DNA of 64,000 nucleotides from Heterohyrax brucei (GCA_028571685.1 CM053142.1:64443296-64507295), one strand, 5' to 3'; shown: positions 34,162 to 47,470, numbered from the stretch's first letter. Numbers and translations: made by a program. Notes: generated from the letters alone by a model not told the origin.

Positions 34162-35128
34162 TAGGTTGACTAGCACTCTCCAAATCCTCTTGTCTACCTC
34201 TTATTCGCAAAGCCTTGCCCTTCTGTCAGAGGCAGATTAACCAGTAAGCAGATTATGCACTGGTTTACATAAGCAAGGTAGGTACAGGCTAGATCGTGCT
34301 TACTTCCTAATTTGTAGTACAGAAATTCACATGGGTTTCACCACGTGTTCACCACATGAACAATGTGAAAACTGAGTGAAATCGTGCTCTGCAGATTAGT
34401 AAGTAACCACAATTAAGTCTGTACACATTTTGCTTTTTGGGTATTCCTTCCCTGCTTTCTGTCAGCCACAGGAATGGCTTTCTTCCTCCATGCCTGCCTT
34501 GGAAAACACGTGGGACATGGCTGTGGAGTGTCCTCTGGAAACTAGGCCTGTCCTCAAGGTGCTCTGGCATGTGCTTGACTGGGAAAAGCTGTGATGTCCT
34601 CACCTGAGGTTTTTGTTGAGGACAGGAGGCCAATTCAGATGTCCAAGATTGAGTTGTGTTGTCAGCACCCATTCTTGCTCTTCCCACTTTCTGAACTTCC
34701 TTCAGAAGGCCCTCCTTACCAGGGCCAGACTCAGCTCTTAAGGAGGTCATGGAGCATCAGAGCAGGACTTGAGTCTGTGTGGCGCTTGCTTTCTCAGTGC
34801 TGCCTCTAAGATTCTGCCTCAGCTCTGGCCTCACCTGGGGCCTGGCTAGCAGAGGGCTGAGCAGGGAGCAGCAGGGCTTCCTGTCATTGGTCTCAAGCGG
34901 TCCAGGGGCTCCAGGCGAGAGCTGTTCGGAGGCTCCCACTTGGGCCTTCCAGCTGTGGTGACTCTTTGCAATCTGTCTCCCTCCCGCTCTTTTTCTATAA
35001 CAGCTATTTTATAAGTAGCTTCACCACATTTAGCTGAGTTTCTTTCCGGATGGCTCATTTCACAGTTTCTCCTGTTCCAGACTCCCTCTTCCACCCACTG
35101 CTCTTCTCCAGTGGGGCAGATGGGATAG
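34162..35128. other. Intron 3, apparently single-copy
   Basis: About 970 bp, GC-moderate, no repeat landmarks and no supported gene. Confidence 0.45.
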
Positions 35129-35450
35129 CAGGAGAGAGGGAAAGAGAGAAAGAGAAGAGAGGGAGAGAATAGAGACAGAGAGGGTGAGAGACAGAGGCAG
35201 AGAGGGAGAGAGAAGAGTGAGACCACTGACAGAGACACTGAGAAACAGAAACAGACATAAAGAGAGAAATGGAAAGAGACAGGAAGATAAAGCCTCAAAA
35301 AATCACGAGTAATGGGGGAGAGAAAAGAAAAAAGGAGAAAGAGAACAAGCAGCAAGAACAAAAGAATGAGGCAAATGAAGAGAGAGTAAAGAGAGTGCAG
35401 GGTTGAAAAGGAAACAAGGCCAGGAGAACGAAAAAGGAGAAAAGAGAATT
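35129..35450 (+). repeat. Long polypurine (GA-rich) tract
   Basis: About 320 bp of almost uninterrupted purines on the + strand, in gaga, gaaa and ggag units, with occasional aca interruptions. The 204-codon minus-strand frame across it (34846-35460) is only Ser/Leu/Phe/Cys low-complexity translation of this tract. Confidence 0.85.
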
Positions 35451-35675
35451 GTGATGACACTTCACAGTTCTGGGTGCAATCAATCGTCGCTCCAAGTGTT
35501 TGACATTCATTAGCTCATTTAATCCTCACAACAACCATCTGAAACAGGTATTGTTGTTTTACTCCTGAGGAAACAGATGCAGTTAAAAGGTGGCAGAGAC
35601 AGAATGTGAATCCAGGCTGTGTGGCTCCAGCTCCCATGTTCTTAATTGCTAAGCACCATAGCTTCTTGCAGTAGA
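35451..35675 (+). mobile_element. MIR element
   Basis: 'cattagctcatttaatcctc', 'acaacaaccatctgaaacag', 'actcctgaggaaacagatgc', 'gtggcagagacagaatgtga', and 'ttcttaattgctaagcacc'. Confidence 0.8.
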
Positions 35676-36575
35676 GATGATGGCCTGGCAAGGAAGGGAA
35701 ATAAGAGGAGAAGACAGATTTGGTTTCCCCTACAGTGGGATCTGAAGGTGAAAGGTTCTAGCAGCTCTGGCAAGAACTGTTCCTCTCTGCAGGGGTGAGC
35801 ACTGAACAGGGCTGGCCTCTTTAGATTCTACTGTAACAGGCAGACCTAACCCCAAAGCATAGGTGTCCTCACCTCCCCAAGACCCTGGTAGAGGCTGTCA
35901 ACAAGTTCCTTCTTGCCCCTGTGCAACTTTTGGAAGACATGTTCCCTCCCAGAAGCCCTGTAGGTAGCCTGAGGGAGGGCCTCAGGTATGATGTGTCTCA
36001 ACAGCAGACTAGCCTGAGCTGGAGAGCAGCTAAGCAAGGCAGGACAGTTCCTGGAAGCTGCCCCTTTTTGCTAACACCCCTAGCTCACCTGGCAGGCCCT
36101 AGGCCCCCCGAACCCACCGTGGGACTCAGTCTCCAACCATGCCTATAAGGTCTTGCTGTCAGCTGGCAGTCAACTAAGCTCTCAAATGCCCTTTGCTGAG
36201 GAGGTTCTGGAAGTCTGGTACATCTTCCAAACTAAAAATAACAAATCTTTCTACAAGTAGAGACAGCAGAGACTAAGAGTTAACTTGAGTGTATGCATAT
36301 GTGGGGATGGAACTTGAGACTGGCCTTATAGTCCTGACTGGGCATTTGCCAGGTGGTCCATAACCTGCAGTAGGCCTCACCTGTTCTAGGCGGACGGGGG
36401 AAGATAAAAGTCAAGGGAGACTCATGGCAGCTCCGGCTGGCCTGGCCCGTCCTCTCCGGAGAACAGCTTCTACACCACTACATCAGCTGGGAGAATGAGG
36501 CTGCTGGCTCCTCATCAATCTCCCCTCTCAGAGACCAGACCCCCATCACGGGGTAGTGGCTGGGTTTCAGCCTCA
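35676..36575. other. Intron 3, apparently single-copy
   Basis: About 900 bp upstream of exon 4 with no recognised repeat. Some stretches (35870-36120, 36390-36560) are GC-richer than average. No gene supported. Confidence 0.45.
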
Positions 36576-36579
36576 GGGC

Positions 36580-36735
36580 AACGGCAGCCTGATTTAGTGG
36601 AGGAGTCACAGGCCTGGGAGTCAGGAGGGCTGAGTTTTAATGTTTGATCTGCAACAAATGATCTATTCAGCCACAGGCAAGTCACTTTACCTCCTTGGTT
36701 CTTAGCTTCACCATCTGTTAATAGCCCTTGAGTTG
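36580..36735 (-). mobile_element. MIR element, antisense
   Basis: 'gtcacaggcctgggagtcag', 'gccacaggcaagtcacttta', 'cctccttggttcttagcttc', 'accatctgttaatag'. It ends about 65 bp before exon 4. Confidence 0.7.
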
Positions 36736-36800
36736 CTTTGGCACTGGATGTACTGTGATATTTTTTGATGCTTTGCTCCTTTATTCTGTGCCCTTTCTAG

Positions 36801-38324
<1,524 letters not shown>

Positions 38325-39420
38325 TTCATTTACTCATTCATTCAACAAATGTCTGTGAGTGCCGCTGTGAGCCAGGCTCTGGGGAGAAAGCACTAAGCAA
38401 GGCTGATGAAGTCCCTGACCTTATAGAGTCTACATTCTAGCCAGAAGACACAGACAGGTAATAACGAACATAGAAACATGTGAAGAAAAGTGTCAGGTGG
38501 TGCTAGGTGCTCTGAAAACAATTCAAGCAGGGTGATAGGATGGATAGGTGGCTACTCTAGGTTGGATGCTGTCTGACATGGGAATGGCATGGAGTAGCCA
38601 GGCTGATGAAGATCAGGGGAAGAGAGTCGCAGGCAGGGAACAGCCAGTAGAAAAGTCTCCAAGCAGAACTGAGCTCAGCATGCTCAAGGAACAGAAAGGA
38701 AGGTCAGCCTGGCCTGATCACTTCAGGCGAAGGGGAAAGCAGTAACAAGATTCAGTGGAGGCAGAGTGCTGGGGCCAGACCATGTTGGGCTTTGTAAATG
38801 GGTAAAACAAGTTTGGATTTTATTCTAAGAGTAATGGAAATGTTTGGGGAATTTTAAGCCAGGGAAGAGCATGACTGAATTTATGTTTTTTGAAAGATCC
38901 CTCTGACTGCCCTATGGAGTGTGAGTTGGAATGAGCTGTAGGCAGCACGAAAGGCAGAGACCCTTTAGGATGCTACTGCACCGTTCCAGGAGAGAGGTGT
39001 CCTGGTGTGGCTGCGGGTGGTAGCTGGGGTGGTAGAGAGAAGTAACCCCGTGGATTGGATGTGACATAAGAAAAGAGAGAGGAGTTAGGGATAACGTTTT
39101 TTCAGTTTGAGCAACAGTGTGGGTGGTGGAGAGCCTGAGGTTGAACCCTTTAGGAGGTGGCAGGAGGGAGCAAGAAACCTACAGTTCTCTTGTGCACCTA
39201 TTAGCTTTGAGGTAACCACTGCCGTCCAGACAGAGATGTTGAGTAAGAGTTGGATACAGGATTCTGGCACTGCAGAGTCAGGTAGGGCATAGACAGTTGG
39301 GGATTGTCAAGGTAGAGATGTTATTTGAAGTCACAGGATGAGGGCACTTACGGCTAGAAGAAAAATAGAGACCAAAGATAGAGTCCTAAGGCATTTCAAC
39401 ATTCAGAGGTCAAGCAGAGG
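38325..39420 (-). mobile_element. L2 LINE, antisense, with reverse-transcriptase remains
   Basis: The left end shows the reversed L2 3' terminus ('tactcattcattcaacaaat', 'gtgagccaggctctgggga', 'gtctacattctagccagaag'). Further right are reversed L2 3' UTR/ORF pieces: 'gggctttgtaaatgggtaaa', 'tttggattttattctaagag' and 'agggaagagcatgactgaat'. At the right end, 'gagtcctaaggcatttcaac' matches the reversed GVPQGS-type region of the CR1/L2 reverse transcriptase. It is ancient and dead. Similar sequence may extend to 39870. Confidence 0.75.
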
Positions 39421-39871
39421 AGGAGGGGCCACCAAAGAGACATGCAAGCTACCGCAATGTGACAAACTGACAGATAAGTGGTGGCCCCTAAAGATAGGTG
39501 ATGGGAAAGCTTATGTATGTATGGTGGAAGGGTCCAATAAAGAGGCAGAGAGAGACTGCAGATGTGGAACAGAGACTTGATAAACACAGGAGCAAGGACC
39601 CTGAGAAAGTCAGAGTGGGTGGGAGCTGAGCACAGGTGGAGGGGTGGGTCCTTCTGTTAGAGTAGGGACCCTTCAACCACAGTAGGGATGGAAAAGTGGG
39701 GTGTGTGGCTCCAGATGCAGCTGGGCTGGTGGCAGGAAGCTCCTGGTTTGGTGCTTCTGTGTTCTCAATGAAGAATAAGGCAGTCACTGGCAGAGAGGAT
39801 GGCAAGGGAAAGGGGCATAAAAATTTTTAAAGGAGATGGAGATGTGCTGAGGTGGTTGGGACTGCTGGTGG
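39421..39871. other. Intron 4, possible continuation of the L2 element
   Basis: About 450 purine-rich bases (gaag/gggt texture) with no separate family recognised. They could be more L2. Confidence 0.35.
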
Positions 39872-40377
39872 CATAAGCATCTGATGCTGCTGTAACAGAA
39901 ATATCACAAGTGGATGGCTGTAACAAAGGAAAATTTACTTACTCACAGAAGAGTAAGCAAAAATCCAAATTTAGGATTCAACTCCCCAGGGGAAGTCTTT
40001 CTCTTTTGGCTCTGGAGGAAGGTTCTTGTTGTCTATCTTCCCCTGGACTTGGCTTCTCTGAGGCACAGGGGCCCCAGGTCCAAAGGATGCACTCTGCACT
40101 TGGCACTACTTCTTAGTGGTACGAGGTCCCTAAAGGATTACCTAAAGGATTGATACAATCTTACACATTGAGTCCTGCCCCACCAACACAGCTATAGCCC
40201 ATCCTCCTCACTAACATCACAGGATGAGGGGACCTAGGGGTAATCCATAGCTAGAAGAAAAACACAGACCAAAGATAGGACTTACAACATATAGGAACAT
40301 CACACAATACTGGGAATCATGGCCCAGCCGAATTTCTATACACATTCTTTTTAGGGGACACCGTTCAATCCGTGACA
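39872..40377 (-). mobile_element. MaLR-type LTR, antisense, with a templated insertion
   Basis: Complete at both ends: 'gatgctgctgtaacagaaat' and 'atcacaagtggatggctg' at the left, 'ggggacaccgttcaatccgt' at the right. In the middle, about 40217-40279 is foreign to other copies of this LTR. It closely repeats the L2-derived stretch at 39331-39380. Confidence 0.75.
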
Positions 40378-41193
40378 GCTGGGAAGTGTCCAGCACCTGG
40401 TAGAGATGTGCGGACGTAGTTCTGAAGTGAGTTCAGTTTGCACTGCTGTGTGATGTGTGTCTTACAAAGCTCAGCAGCTTGAGTGTGAGTGGAATAGATG
40501 GGTCCTTGTGTTGGGCTTTGCTGGAAGGACATGACAGAGAGACAGAGTAAGGAACTGATTATATAATGTACCATAGAAAGTGACCTGAGTAAGGAAGGAA
40601 GTGAGGAAGTGACAGGTGGTGGCAGAGGGATCAGTGATAGGGAAACAGGACAGGACATTGGCAGACAACATGACAGGGCTGGCTATGAGCAGTGCCCGAG
40701 GTCCAAAAGCCTCTCTCAACTCATATAGGCAAAATATTGCTCAGACACTGCTGACCTCTGGCTTAGTGCCCAGTGCAGCCCTATATATACTCTTGGTTCA
40801 CACAGAGGAGTCTATCCTTTTCGTGGCAATGTACTTGACCTGGGCAGAAATAACAGAGGTGATCTCCACTTGTCCACTAAAAGTAGAACAAGAAAACCAG
40901 ACAACTCTTTCTCTCCAAGGTGAGGCAGCCTGGCATCCATGTAGTTTCATTTGGTCTCCTTCCCTCCAACCCTGAGACGTAGCAGAGCAGGTTGTATAAT
41001 CCCGTTTAACAGATGAGGAAACTGACGCTTGGAGGATTAGGAGACTGGGCTGGGGTTAGAACTTGTGGTTGGGTTCTCCTTTCTGTGCTCTTTTCTAGAC
41101 TGAGTTTCTGTTGGCATGGAAGCACCGTGTGTGTCTGCCCAGGCTGAAAGTAAAAGCCTCTTAGTCTGTGAGAGAGGGGAAGTGGTGCAAATA
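40378..41193. other. Intron 4, mostly unassigned; weak MIR at 40995-41065
   Basis: Only the 'gtttaacagatgaggaaact' to 'ggttagaacttgtggttgg' stretch resembles a MIR (+ strand). The 119-codon frame at 40616-40975 has no recognisable motif. Confidence 0.4.
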
Positions 41194-41745
41194 GGAGGAT
41201 GGCCAGTTAACTTCAGGAACTCATCCTAGAAAAAGTGCTACATACCTCATTGCTCTATGTCACTAGGGTCACCTTTGAAGTACTCCCCTTGGGAAGCCTT
41301 GTGTTGATGCCAGAGACTAGTCCATCCTTCAAAGCAATTTTGGAACTCTTTTTCTGGAATGGCCATCAGAGTTGTTGTTGTATTACCCTTCATGTCCTGA
41401 ATGTCATCAAAATGTCTCCCTTTCAACATTTCTTTTATCTTTGGATAAAGAAAAAGGTCACCGGGGGCCAGATTGGGTGAGTAGTGTGGATGTTCCAACA
41501 CAGTTATTTGTTTACTGGTTAAAAACTCCCTCACAGACAACTATGCAATTAAATTTGTGAATTTGCCACCTTGCCGCTGTGTGCAATGGTAGTTCCAGAA
41601 AGAGTTCCAACGTTGCTCTGAAGTGTGGACTAGGCACTGGCTTCGGTGCCTAGCTTCCCAAGGGGAGTACTTCAAAGATGACTGTAGTAATGTCAGTGAT
41701 AAGGCTTGTAGCACTTAGAACAGTTAAGTTCTTATACTTAATTGT
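41194..41745 (-). mobile_element. Palindromic (fold-back) mariner derivative
   Basis: The minus-strand frame 41247-41540 encodes the C-terminal third of a mariner transposase ('ITVLEHPHYSPNLAPGD', 'IPEKEFQNCFEGW'). The last catalytic Asp is replaced by Asn in YSPNLAP. In a normal element the N-terminal coding part would follow to the right. Here the right side (41590-41725) is instead an inverted, roughly 75-80% matching copy of the left side (41224-41365), for example 'ttgaagtactccccttggga' against its reverse complement. Outer ends carry mariner-like inverted termini. Confidence 0.85.
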
Positions 41746-42235
41746 TGGACCTTGGAGATACAGAAGAAGATAAGCTGTCAGAGTCTCTGAATCCCAAGCC
41801 TAGGCCTAAGGCACCTGCAGCAAACATTGAGAGCATTCCCCTGCCTCTATGCAGGTGTCCCTTCACGGTAACTCCTGACCTCTAAGGGTCTTGCCGGACC
41901 CCCTTCTTGCTTTTCTTATACCACTGCTGCTGCCTCCTCACCCGGACAAGTGTCCGGAGCTCTGCAACAGCAGCCTCCTTGCCTCACCCGGTCCCTCTGG
42001 CCTGCAGAGGGCTTCTGCCTGCAGACTTTCGTAGTGGAGTACAGCGTGCTAGGCAAACCCAGCTGAAGAATTATTGCCTGTTAGAGGAGGTCTTTTTGTC
42101 TAGCAAGGGATTCCAGGCAAAGAACTGGACAGTGCCCTTTGGTCTCCGCTGGCTCATCACCTCCAGCCCCCTCACAGTGCCTCATATTCTTCTGTTTTTT
42201 TCTTTGCCTTCCCCCCCACCCTTTTTTTAACCTTC
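41746..42235. other. Intron 4, no feature recognised
   Basis: About 490 bp, GC-richer in the middle (41930-42180), ending in a pyrimidine run. Nothing identified; a 107-codon + frame has no motif. Confidence 0.4.
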
Positions 42236-43490
42236 GAAACACTGACATTTACAGAAAAGGTGCAAATACAGCTGTTGTGGTTGTTTTCTGAACCATTTAA
42301 GAGTCAGTTGCTGACAGGACTCCCCATCATCTCTGAATACTTGAACGTGCTGCATTTTCAACAGTCAAGGACATTTCCCTACACCGCCACAATACAACCA
42401 TCAAAACCGGAGATTAATGTTAATGCTGTATCATTATCTAACGCTCAGATCTTATTCATGTTTCAACAGTTGTTGCAATCATGTACTTTATAGCAAAAGG
42501 AGCTGGTTCTGACTCACCTGCATTTAGTTGTCACGTCTTTTTCACTTCCTTCTACCTGAAACTCCTCGACTTTCAGGGCCTTGACACTTCAGAAGGTTAC
42601 AGGACAGAGTTTTATAGACAGTCCCTTGGTTTGGAATTGTGTGATGCTTCCTGGAGACTGGATACAGTTTCTACCTCTTTGGCAGGAATGGTACAGATGT
42701 GAGGCTGTCTGCTCACTGCATCTTATTAGATGGCATGCCGTTCTAATTTGTCCCGTTACTGGTGACACTGGCTTTAATTGCTTGACTAAGGCAGTGCCTA
42801 TAAGACTGCCTCCCTGTTAAGTAACTCATTTCCCTTTCGTAATTGATAAGGTTTTCTTGGGGAGATACTTTGCAATTAAGTAAATATCTCATTCTTCATC
42901 AAACTCTGTTCATTTGTTTAGGTATGTGTGCATTTATACCACGACTGACTCGTGGCTTCCTATTCACTCTGTGGGTTATAGCTGTTATAAACCTTTATTA
43001 CTTCAATTCTCGAAATATTCTTAGTCTGATCTCTGAAAGCCCTTTCCAGCTGGCTTCGATGCCCTTCAACACACTCCCTTCACTTTTAAAGAGCTAGCTT
43101 CCTTTTCGGTCCAGTGAAATACTCATATTCCAGCTTCATCTTGTACTTCCCATGTCCCAGCTGTGGAGTCAGCAGTTTTTACAAGGATCCCTTGTTCCTT
43201 TTTGTGGAGAATGGCATTTAGGAACTAAGATTTGGGCTAGATGTTCCTTGCTTTTAGGACATTGCCACTCCCAGGCTGTTTAAGTGAACAGAGCTGTGGC
43301 ACGTGTCTGTATGTGTGAGTATGCATGCTCATTTACCCAGGTGTTTCTGTATCTATCTATACATATTGTCAATTATGAGTTGACACTGATAACTCCACTT
43401 GTAATCCAGAACCACGCGGCTCACTCTAGTTTTCCGGTCTTCTCCCTTTCCGTATTTGTAACTCCCTTCTCTGACAGTCAGAAACCCGGC
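42236..43490. mobile_element. Ancient L1M-type LINE fragment
   Basis: Landmarks of an old, widespread mammalian L1-related repeat appear in order: 'cagatcttattcatgtttca', 'tgcatttagttgtcacgtc', 'gttattttgtag'-like 'gagttttatagacagtccct', 'ggggagatactttgcaatta', 'ccctttccagctggcttcg', 'ggagaatggcatttaggaac', 'tctagttttccggtcttctc'. Orientation and subfamily are not assigned. Confidence 0.55.
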
Positions 43491-44865
43491 TGTCATTATC
43501 CTTAACACATTTACTTATTGGATCAATCTCCGTATGCGATCAATCTCCCGTTGTCACCATTCCTGTCCCATGCAGATGCTTCTGTCACCTTGCACATGCT
43601 CTGACACACTGTGCTGAGCAGCCTCCATACACTGCCATGCAGGCCTTCCTTACCACCCTCCCCTGGGCTCCGAGAGGCTGGGCTGGGCTTCCTGCTCTGT
43701 GGACAGTCTCTTCACCCTGCTCAAGCTTCAGTGACCCACTCTGGGCCATTTAGCATGCCCACCACCCTACCCTCACCACACCCACCCAGCTATGGTCTCA
43801 GCCCTACCTGATGGCTACAGACCCAATTGTTCTACGCTCCAGATTTTGATGGCTCCTAGTTGATTCTGTACTTCTGATGCAAAGGCCAGGAGGGCAAACC
43901 ATTTTCTCCAAAAAGAAGAGCCACCCTGATGCCTCATAGCTGTCCCTAACTCTCACATACACACTACCACGCAGGAGACGACTCCAGGTCCAGGGGCCTT
44001 CATTTCTTCCTCCCTACAGGTAGCAGCAGGTGGGTGGAGCTGGGAGGCTTCCCAGGCCCCTGACGGCCACTCCAACCCCCTCTGCTTTGGCATGTGTACT
44101 AGAAAGAGGACAGCTTGACTACACGAATGCTTCCATGGAAATGCTTTTGAAACACTGCAGCAGCCAATAGTGTAGGCCTCGGGGGCGTAGGTGTAAAGAC
44201 ATAAATAACAACACGGGACATAAAATACCTGCTACTCAGAATCAATCACTCGCTCTCCCTCTCCACCTCCATATGGCTCCTTGGAACAGATGTACTCACA
44301 TGTAGACACACACCTACATGAAGTCACCTGCCAGAGACATGCAGCCTTCACATGGATCCTTACACACGCACAGCCCACACACGTGCCTCAGCAGCTCGTC
44401 TTTGACTCAAGCACTGACGACTATTATTTCCTCATCTTCCTTGCTGAGGAAGCTAGTGGGCTGCCAAGATGCCTCAGAAGGTAGATTCATTTGGGAACCT
44501 TGCCATACACTCTCAGGGGTTCATACAATTTTTACAGATCTAGAAACAATACATTGGAACCCATCTAGTTCTCAGATAACTAAAAGGGAAAACATGTGTA
44601 CTTTGTTTCTCTTTTCCTACCTGAACACATCCTAAAGCATACATGGCCTGGGTGGAGCAGCCCTTAGCAGAGTGGAGCACGTGGAATGACAACGGACTGT
44701 AGGGCCTCTGCAATGGAAGGGCAGGAAAACTGTCAGTCACATCAGCTTTCTGAGCCTCTGCTCACCGCCCGGGAGAGGGGCTGTGTCAGCGCACAGCTTG
44801 CAGAGTTACTGAGGGGTAAGAGATGGTGCACATCAAGCATCTAGCGGAGGGCCTCCTGTTTAACA
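43491..44865. other. Intron 4, apparently single-copy
   Basis: About 1.4 kb, partly CA-rich (44290-44390). No repeat family and no supported gene. Confidence 0.45.
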
Positions 44866-45127
44866 GATGCGATGAGTCAGAAGTGACTCGACAGTGGGGA
44901 GTTTGATTTTTTTGTTTTGGTTTTTCAACAGGTATTAAGTGTAGATCCTTTCATTTTGGGAAACCCTGGTGGCCTGTTGGTTAAGGGATACGTCTGCTAA
45001 CCAAAAGGTCAGCAGTTCAAATTCACCATGTGCTCCTGGGAAACTCCATGGAGCAGTTCGACTGTGTCCTAGAAGGTCATTATGAGTCAGAATCAGCTCA
45101 GTGGCCGTGGGTTCATTTTTGGGTTTG
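44866..45127 (+). mobile_element. SINE tail fragment followed by a full short AfroSINE
   Basis: 44866-44925 is a headless tail ('gcgatgagtcagaagtgact', 'cgacagtgggg'). 44960-45127 is a full copy from 'gaaaccctggtggcctgttg' to 'ggccgtgggttcatttttgg'. Confidence 0.85.
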
Positions 45128-45317
45128 GCCATATATTCTAAACTTTGCATAGTTGATGCTTTAGTTCTCTGTTTATGCAACATTTCTCCATGCTGTGCAG
45201 TCACCCAATACTGCGATGATTCCCCTAATAGGGAAGTTGTTAACAGAACCCAGGGGCTGTCATAGAAAGCACTTCCTGCAACTAAGCTGGAGTTGGCCTC
45301 CCTGTGATTCGTTCATC

Positions 45318-45640
45318 CTGTTGTCATGTAGTTGGCCTCTGACTAATGGTGACCTCACGGACAGTGGAGTAACATGCTGCTGGGTCCTGTGCCACCCCCA
45401 TGTTTGAGTATGGATCAAGTTGTTGTGATCCATACGGTCTTCACTGCCTGATTTTTGGAAGTAGATTGCCAAGCCTTGTTTTCTAGGTTCATCTTAGTCT
45501 GGAAGCCCCACTGAAACCTGTTTAGCACCATGGGAACCCTTGAGACTCTGCTGACAGACAGGAGGCAGCTGTGCCTGAGGTGCATTGTCTGGGAATCCAA
45601 CCTGGAAGGCAAGAACTCTACCACTGAGCCTCCCGGGCTT
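45318..45640 (-). mobile_element. AfroSINE/RTE-related repeat, antisense
   Basis: 'gttgtcatgtagttggcctc', 'ggtcctgtgccacccccatg', 'cttcactgcctgatttttgg', 'agattgccaagccttgttt', then 'catcttagtctggaagcccc'. The last part matches the block at 12640-12830. The layout suggests a SINE sharing its 3' portion with the RTE-related repeat. Confidence 0.6.
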
Positions 45641-46000
45641 CATCCCTGCAGCTTCGCCAGAGTTCTCTTTCTTTCCTGTGGGCATGCAAAGTGAGGAGAC
45701 TATCTCTTCACGTGGTAGCCCTCTGCCCGATCTCCACACTGCAGAACCCCAGCTCCTTCACCCATTGCTCAGAGGGCTTCGGCTTGAACCGTTGCTCCCT
45801 CTGGCTGTGCTTCAGCATCTCTCCCAACCTCAGAAGTCACCCTGAGAAACAGACACAGCCTGTTGGCTGGAGGAGTTAGATGCTGCACTTCTAACAATGC
45901 AGCTCCCATTTCTCTTCGTGCTTGTGGGAGATTTCATGGTCACACTGTTATCAGGCCAGCTGTTGACTGCAGTTCTCTGTCCATCCATACATGTCACTAT

Positions 46001-46702
46001 GCCTTAGTCATCCAGTGCTGCTGTAATAGAAAAAGTGGATGGCGTTAGCAGAGAGAGAATTATTTTCTCATAGTCTAGTAGGCTAGAGGAAACCCTGCTG
46101 GTATAGTGGTTAGTTGCTATGACTGCTAGCCAAGAGTCAGCAGTTCAAGTCCACCAGGAGCTCCTTGGAAACTCTGTTGGACAGTTCTACCCTGTCCTAT
46201 GGAGTTGCCACGAGTCAGAATTGACTAGATGGCAACAGGTCAGTTGGTCAGTACTAGTCTGGAAGTCTAAATTCAGGGTTTCAGCTATAGAGGAAGGCTG
46301 TCTCTCTCTGTCAGCTCTGGAGGAAGGTCCTTCTTGGTAATCTTTCCCTGGACTAGGCATTTCTCTGCATAGGAACCCCTGGCCCAAAGGACACACTCTA
46401 TTCCTAGGGCTTCTTTCTTGGTAGTTTGAGGTTTCCCACTCTCTGCTTACTTCCTTTCCTTTTATCTCTTGTAAGATAAAAGATGGTACAGGCCACACCC
46501 AGGAGAACTCCCTTTACATTGACTCAGGGATGTGCTGGGCAAGGGCGTTACTTCCTGCTCTCATCCTCTTCACACACAGGTGGAGATTATGATTTACAGC
46601 ACATAGGAAAACTGCAAACAGGGGACAACCCCACAATACCGGGAATCAGGGCCTCAAAAAGTTGACACATATTTTGGGGGATACAGTTCAATCTATGACA
46701 TA
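46001..46702 (-). mobile_element. MaLR-type LTR, antisense, split by an AfroSINE
   Basis: Left end 'tcatccagtgctgctgtaat', 'ctcatagtctagtaggctag'; SINE at 46088-46250; then 'gtctaaattcagggtttcag', 'ctctgtcagctctggagga', and the right end 'tttgggggatacagttcaat'. The longest and best-preserved copy of this LTR in the window. Confidence 0.75.
46088..46250 (+). mobile_element. AfroSINE, short form, inside an LTR
   Basis: Runs from 'gaaaccctgctggtatagtg' to 'gaattgactagatggcaaca'. The 'ctagtaggctag' before and 'cagtactagtctgg' after suggest it split the LTR phrase about the 'tctagtaggctggaagtc' site. Confidence 0.88.
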
Positions 46703-46867
46703 CTGTCAAGCTATATCTCCTAGTGGATATTTTGAATCTAAATGAAAAGTTGTACATTCTACTTGTTTGATTTGGCTCTTTATGATAAATTACGATTCTT
46801 TCTTTTAGAACATCATTCTTGTGAGGTTACTGTTTCCTGTGTTGTGTTGTATGCACGTTTGGTAGGT

Positions 46868-47080
46868 GCCGTTGAGCAAGGTAGTACAAGTGACTTGCCA
46901 TCTGCTACTCACCTAAAGGTTGGCAGTTTGAACCTAGTCAGTAGCTTTGTGGAAGAAAGGCCTGGCAAACTGCTTTCATAAAGATCACAAATAAGGAAAC
47001 CCTATGGGGCAGTTCTACCCTGTCATATGGGGTCACTGTGAGTTGGAATCAACTAGAAGACAGTGATTTTATTTTATTTT
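46868..47080 (+). mobile_element. AfroSINE, long form
   Basis: 'ccgttgagcaaggtagtaca' head (decayed), 'ggttggcagtttgaaccta', long-form middle 'gaagaaaggcctggcaaact', tail 'gagttggaatcaactagaag', then a T-rich run. Confidence 0.8.
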
Positions 47081-47279
47081 TTTATTTTTCCTGTAGTCAG
47101 TACGGAAACTCCTGAAGTTTGATCAATGCTCGGATCATTAATCGACTCCTTTGAGTAGTCAAGTAGTCAGTTATAAATCGACACAATAATTCATCATCTT
47201 CTGTACTAGGGTTCCATGATGATGAAGGCTTTGTTAAATTTCTCATTAAAGTGTCCCCATGGTGAATTACAGACATGGT

Positions 47280-47470
47280 AGTTGACAGTCCAAACTTTGG
47301 AATGAGACTTCTGGTTCTGCCCCATTCAGCTTGTGATGTTGGACAACTTGCATTACTTTGCCTCAGTTTTCTTACCTTTGAAATGGGAATAATGGTAGTA
47401 TGTATCTCATAAAGTTATTGCACGGATTCAATAGCAGCCGTGTAAAACCTTGGTGTGCTGGAGCAGGCTC
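47280..47470 (-). mobile_element. MIR element, antisense
   Basis: 'tttgcctcagttttcttacc', 'tttgaaatgggaataatggt', 'gtatgtatctcataaagtt', 'attgcacggattcaatag'. Confidence 0.75.

Noticed and set aside
34846-35460. 204-codon minus-strand open frame
   Set aside because: It is the translation of the complement of the GA-rich tract: runs of Ser, Leu, Phe and Cys, no domain, no splice structure.
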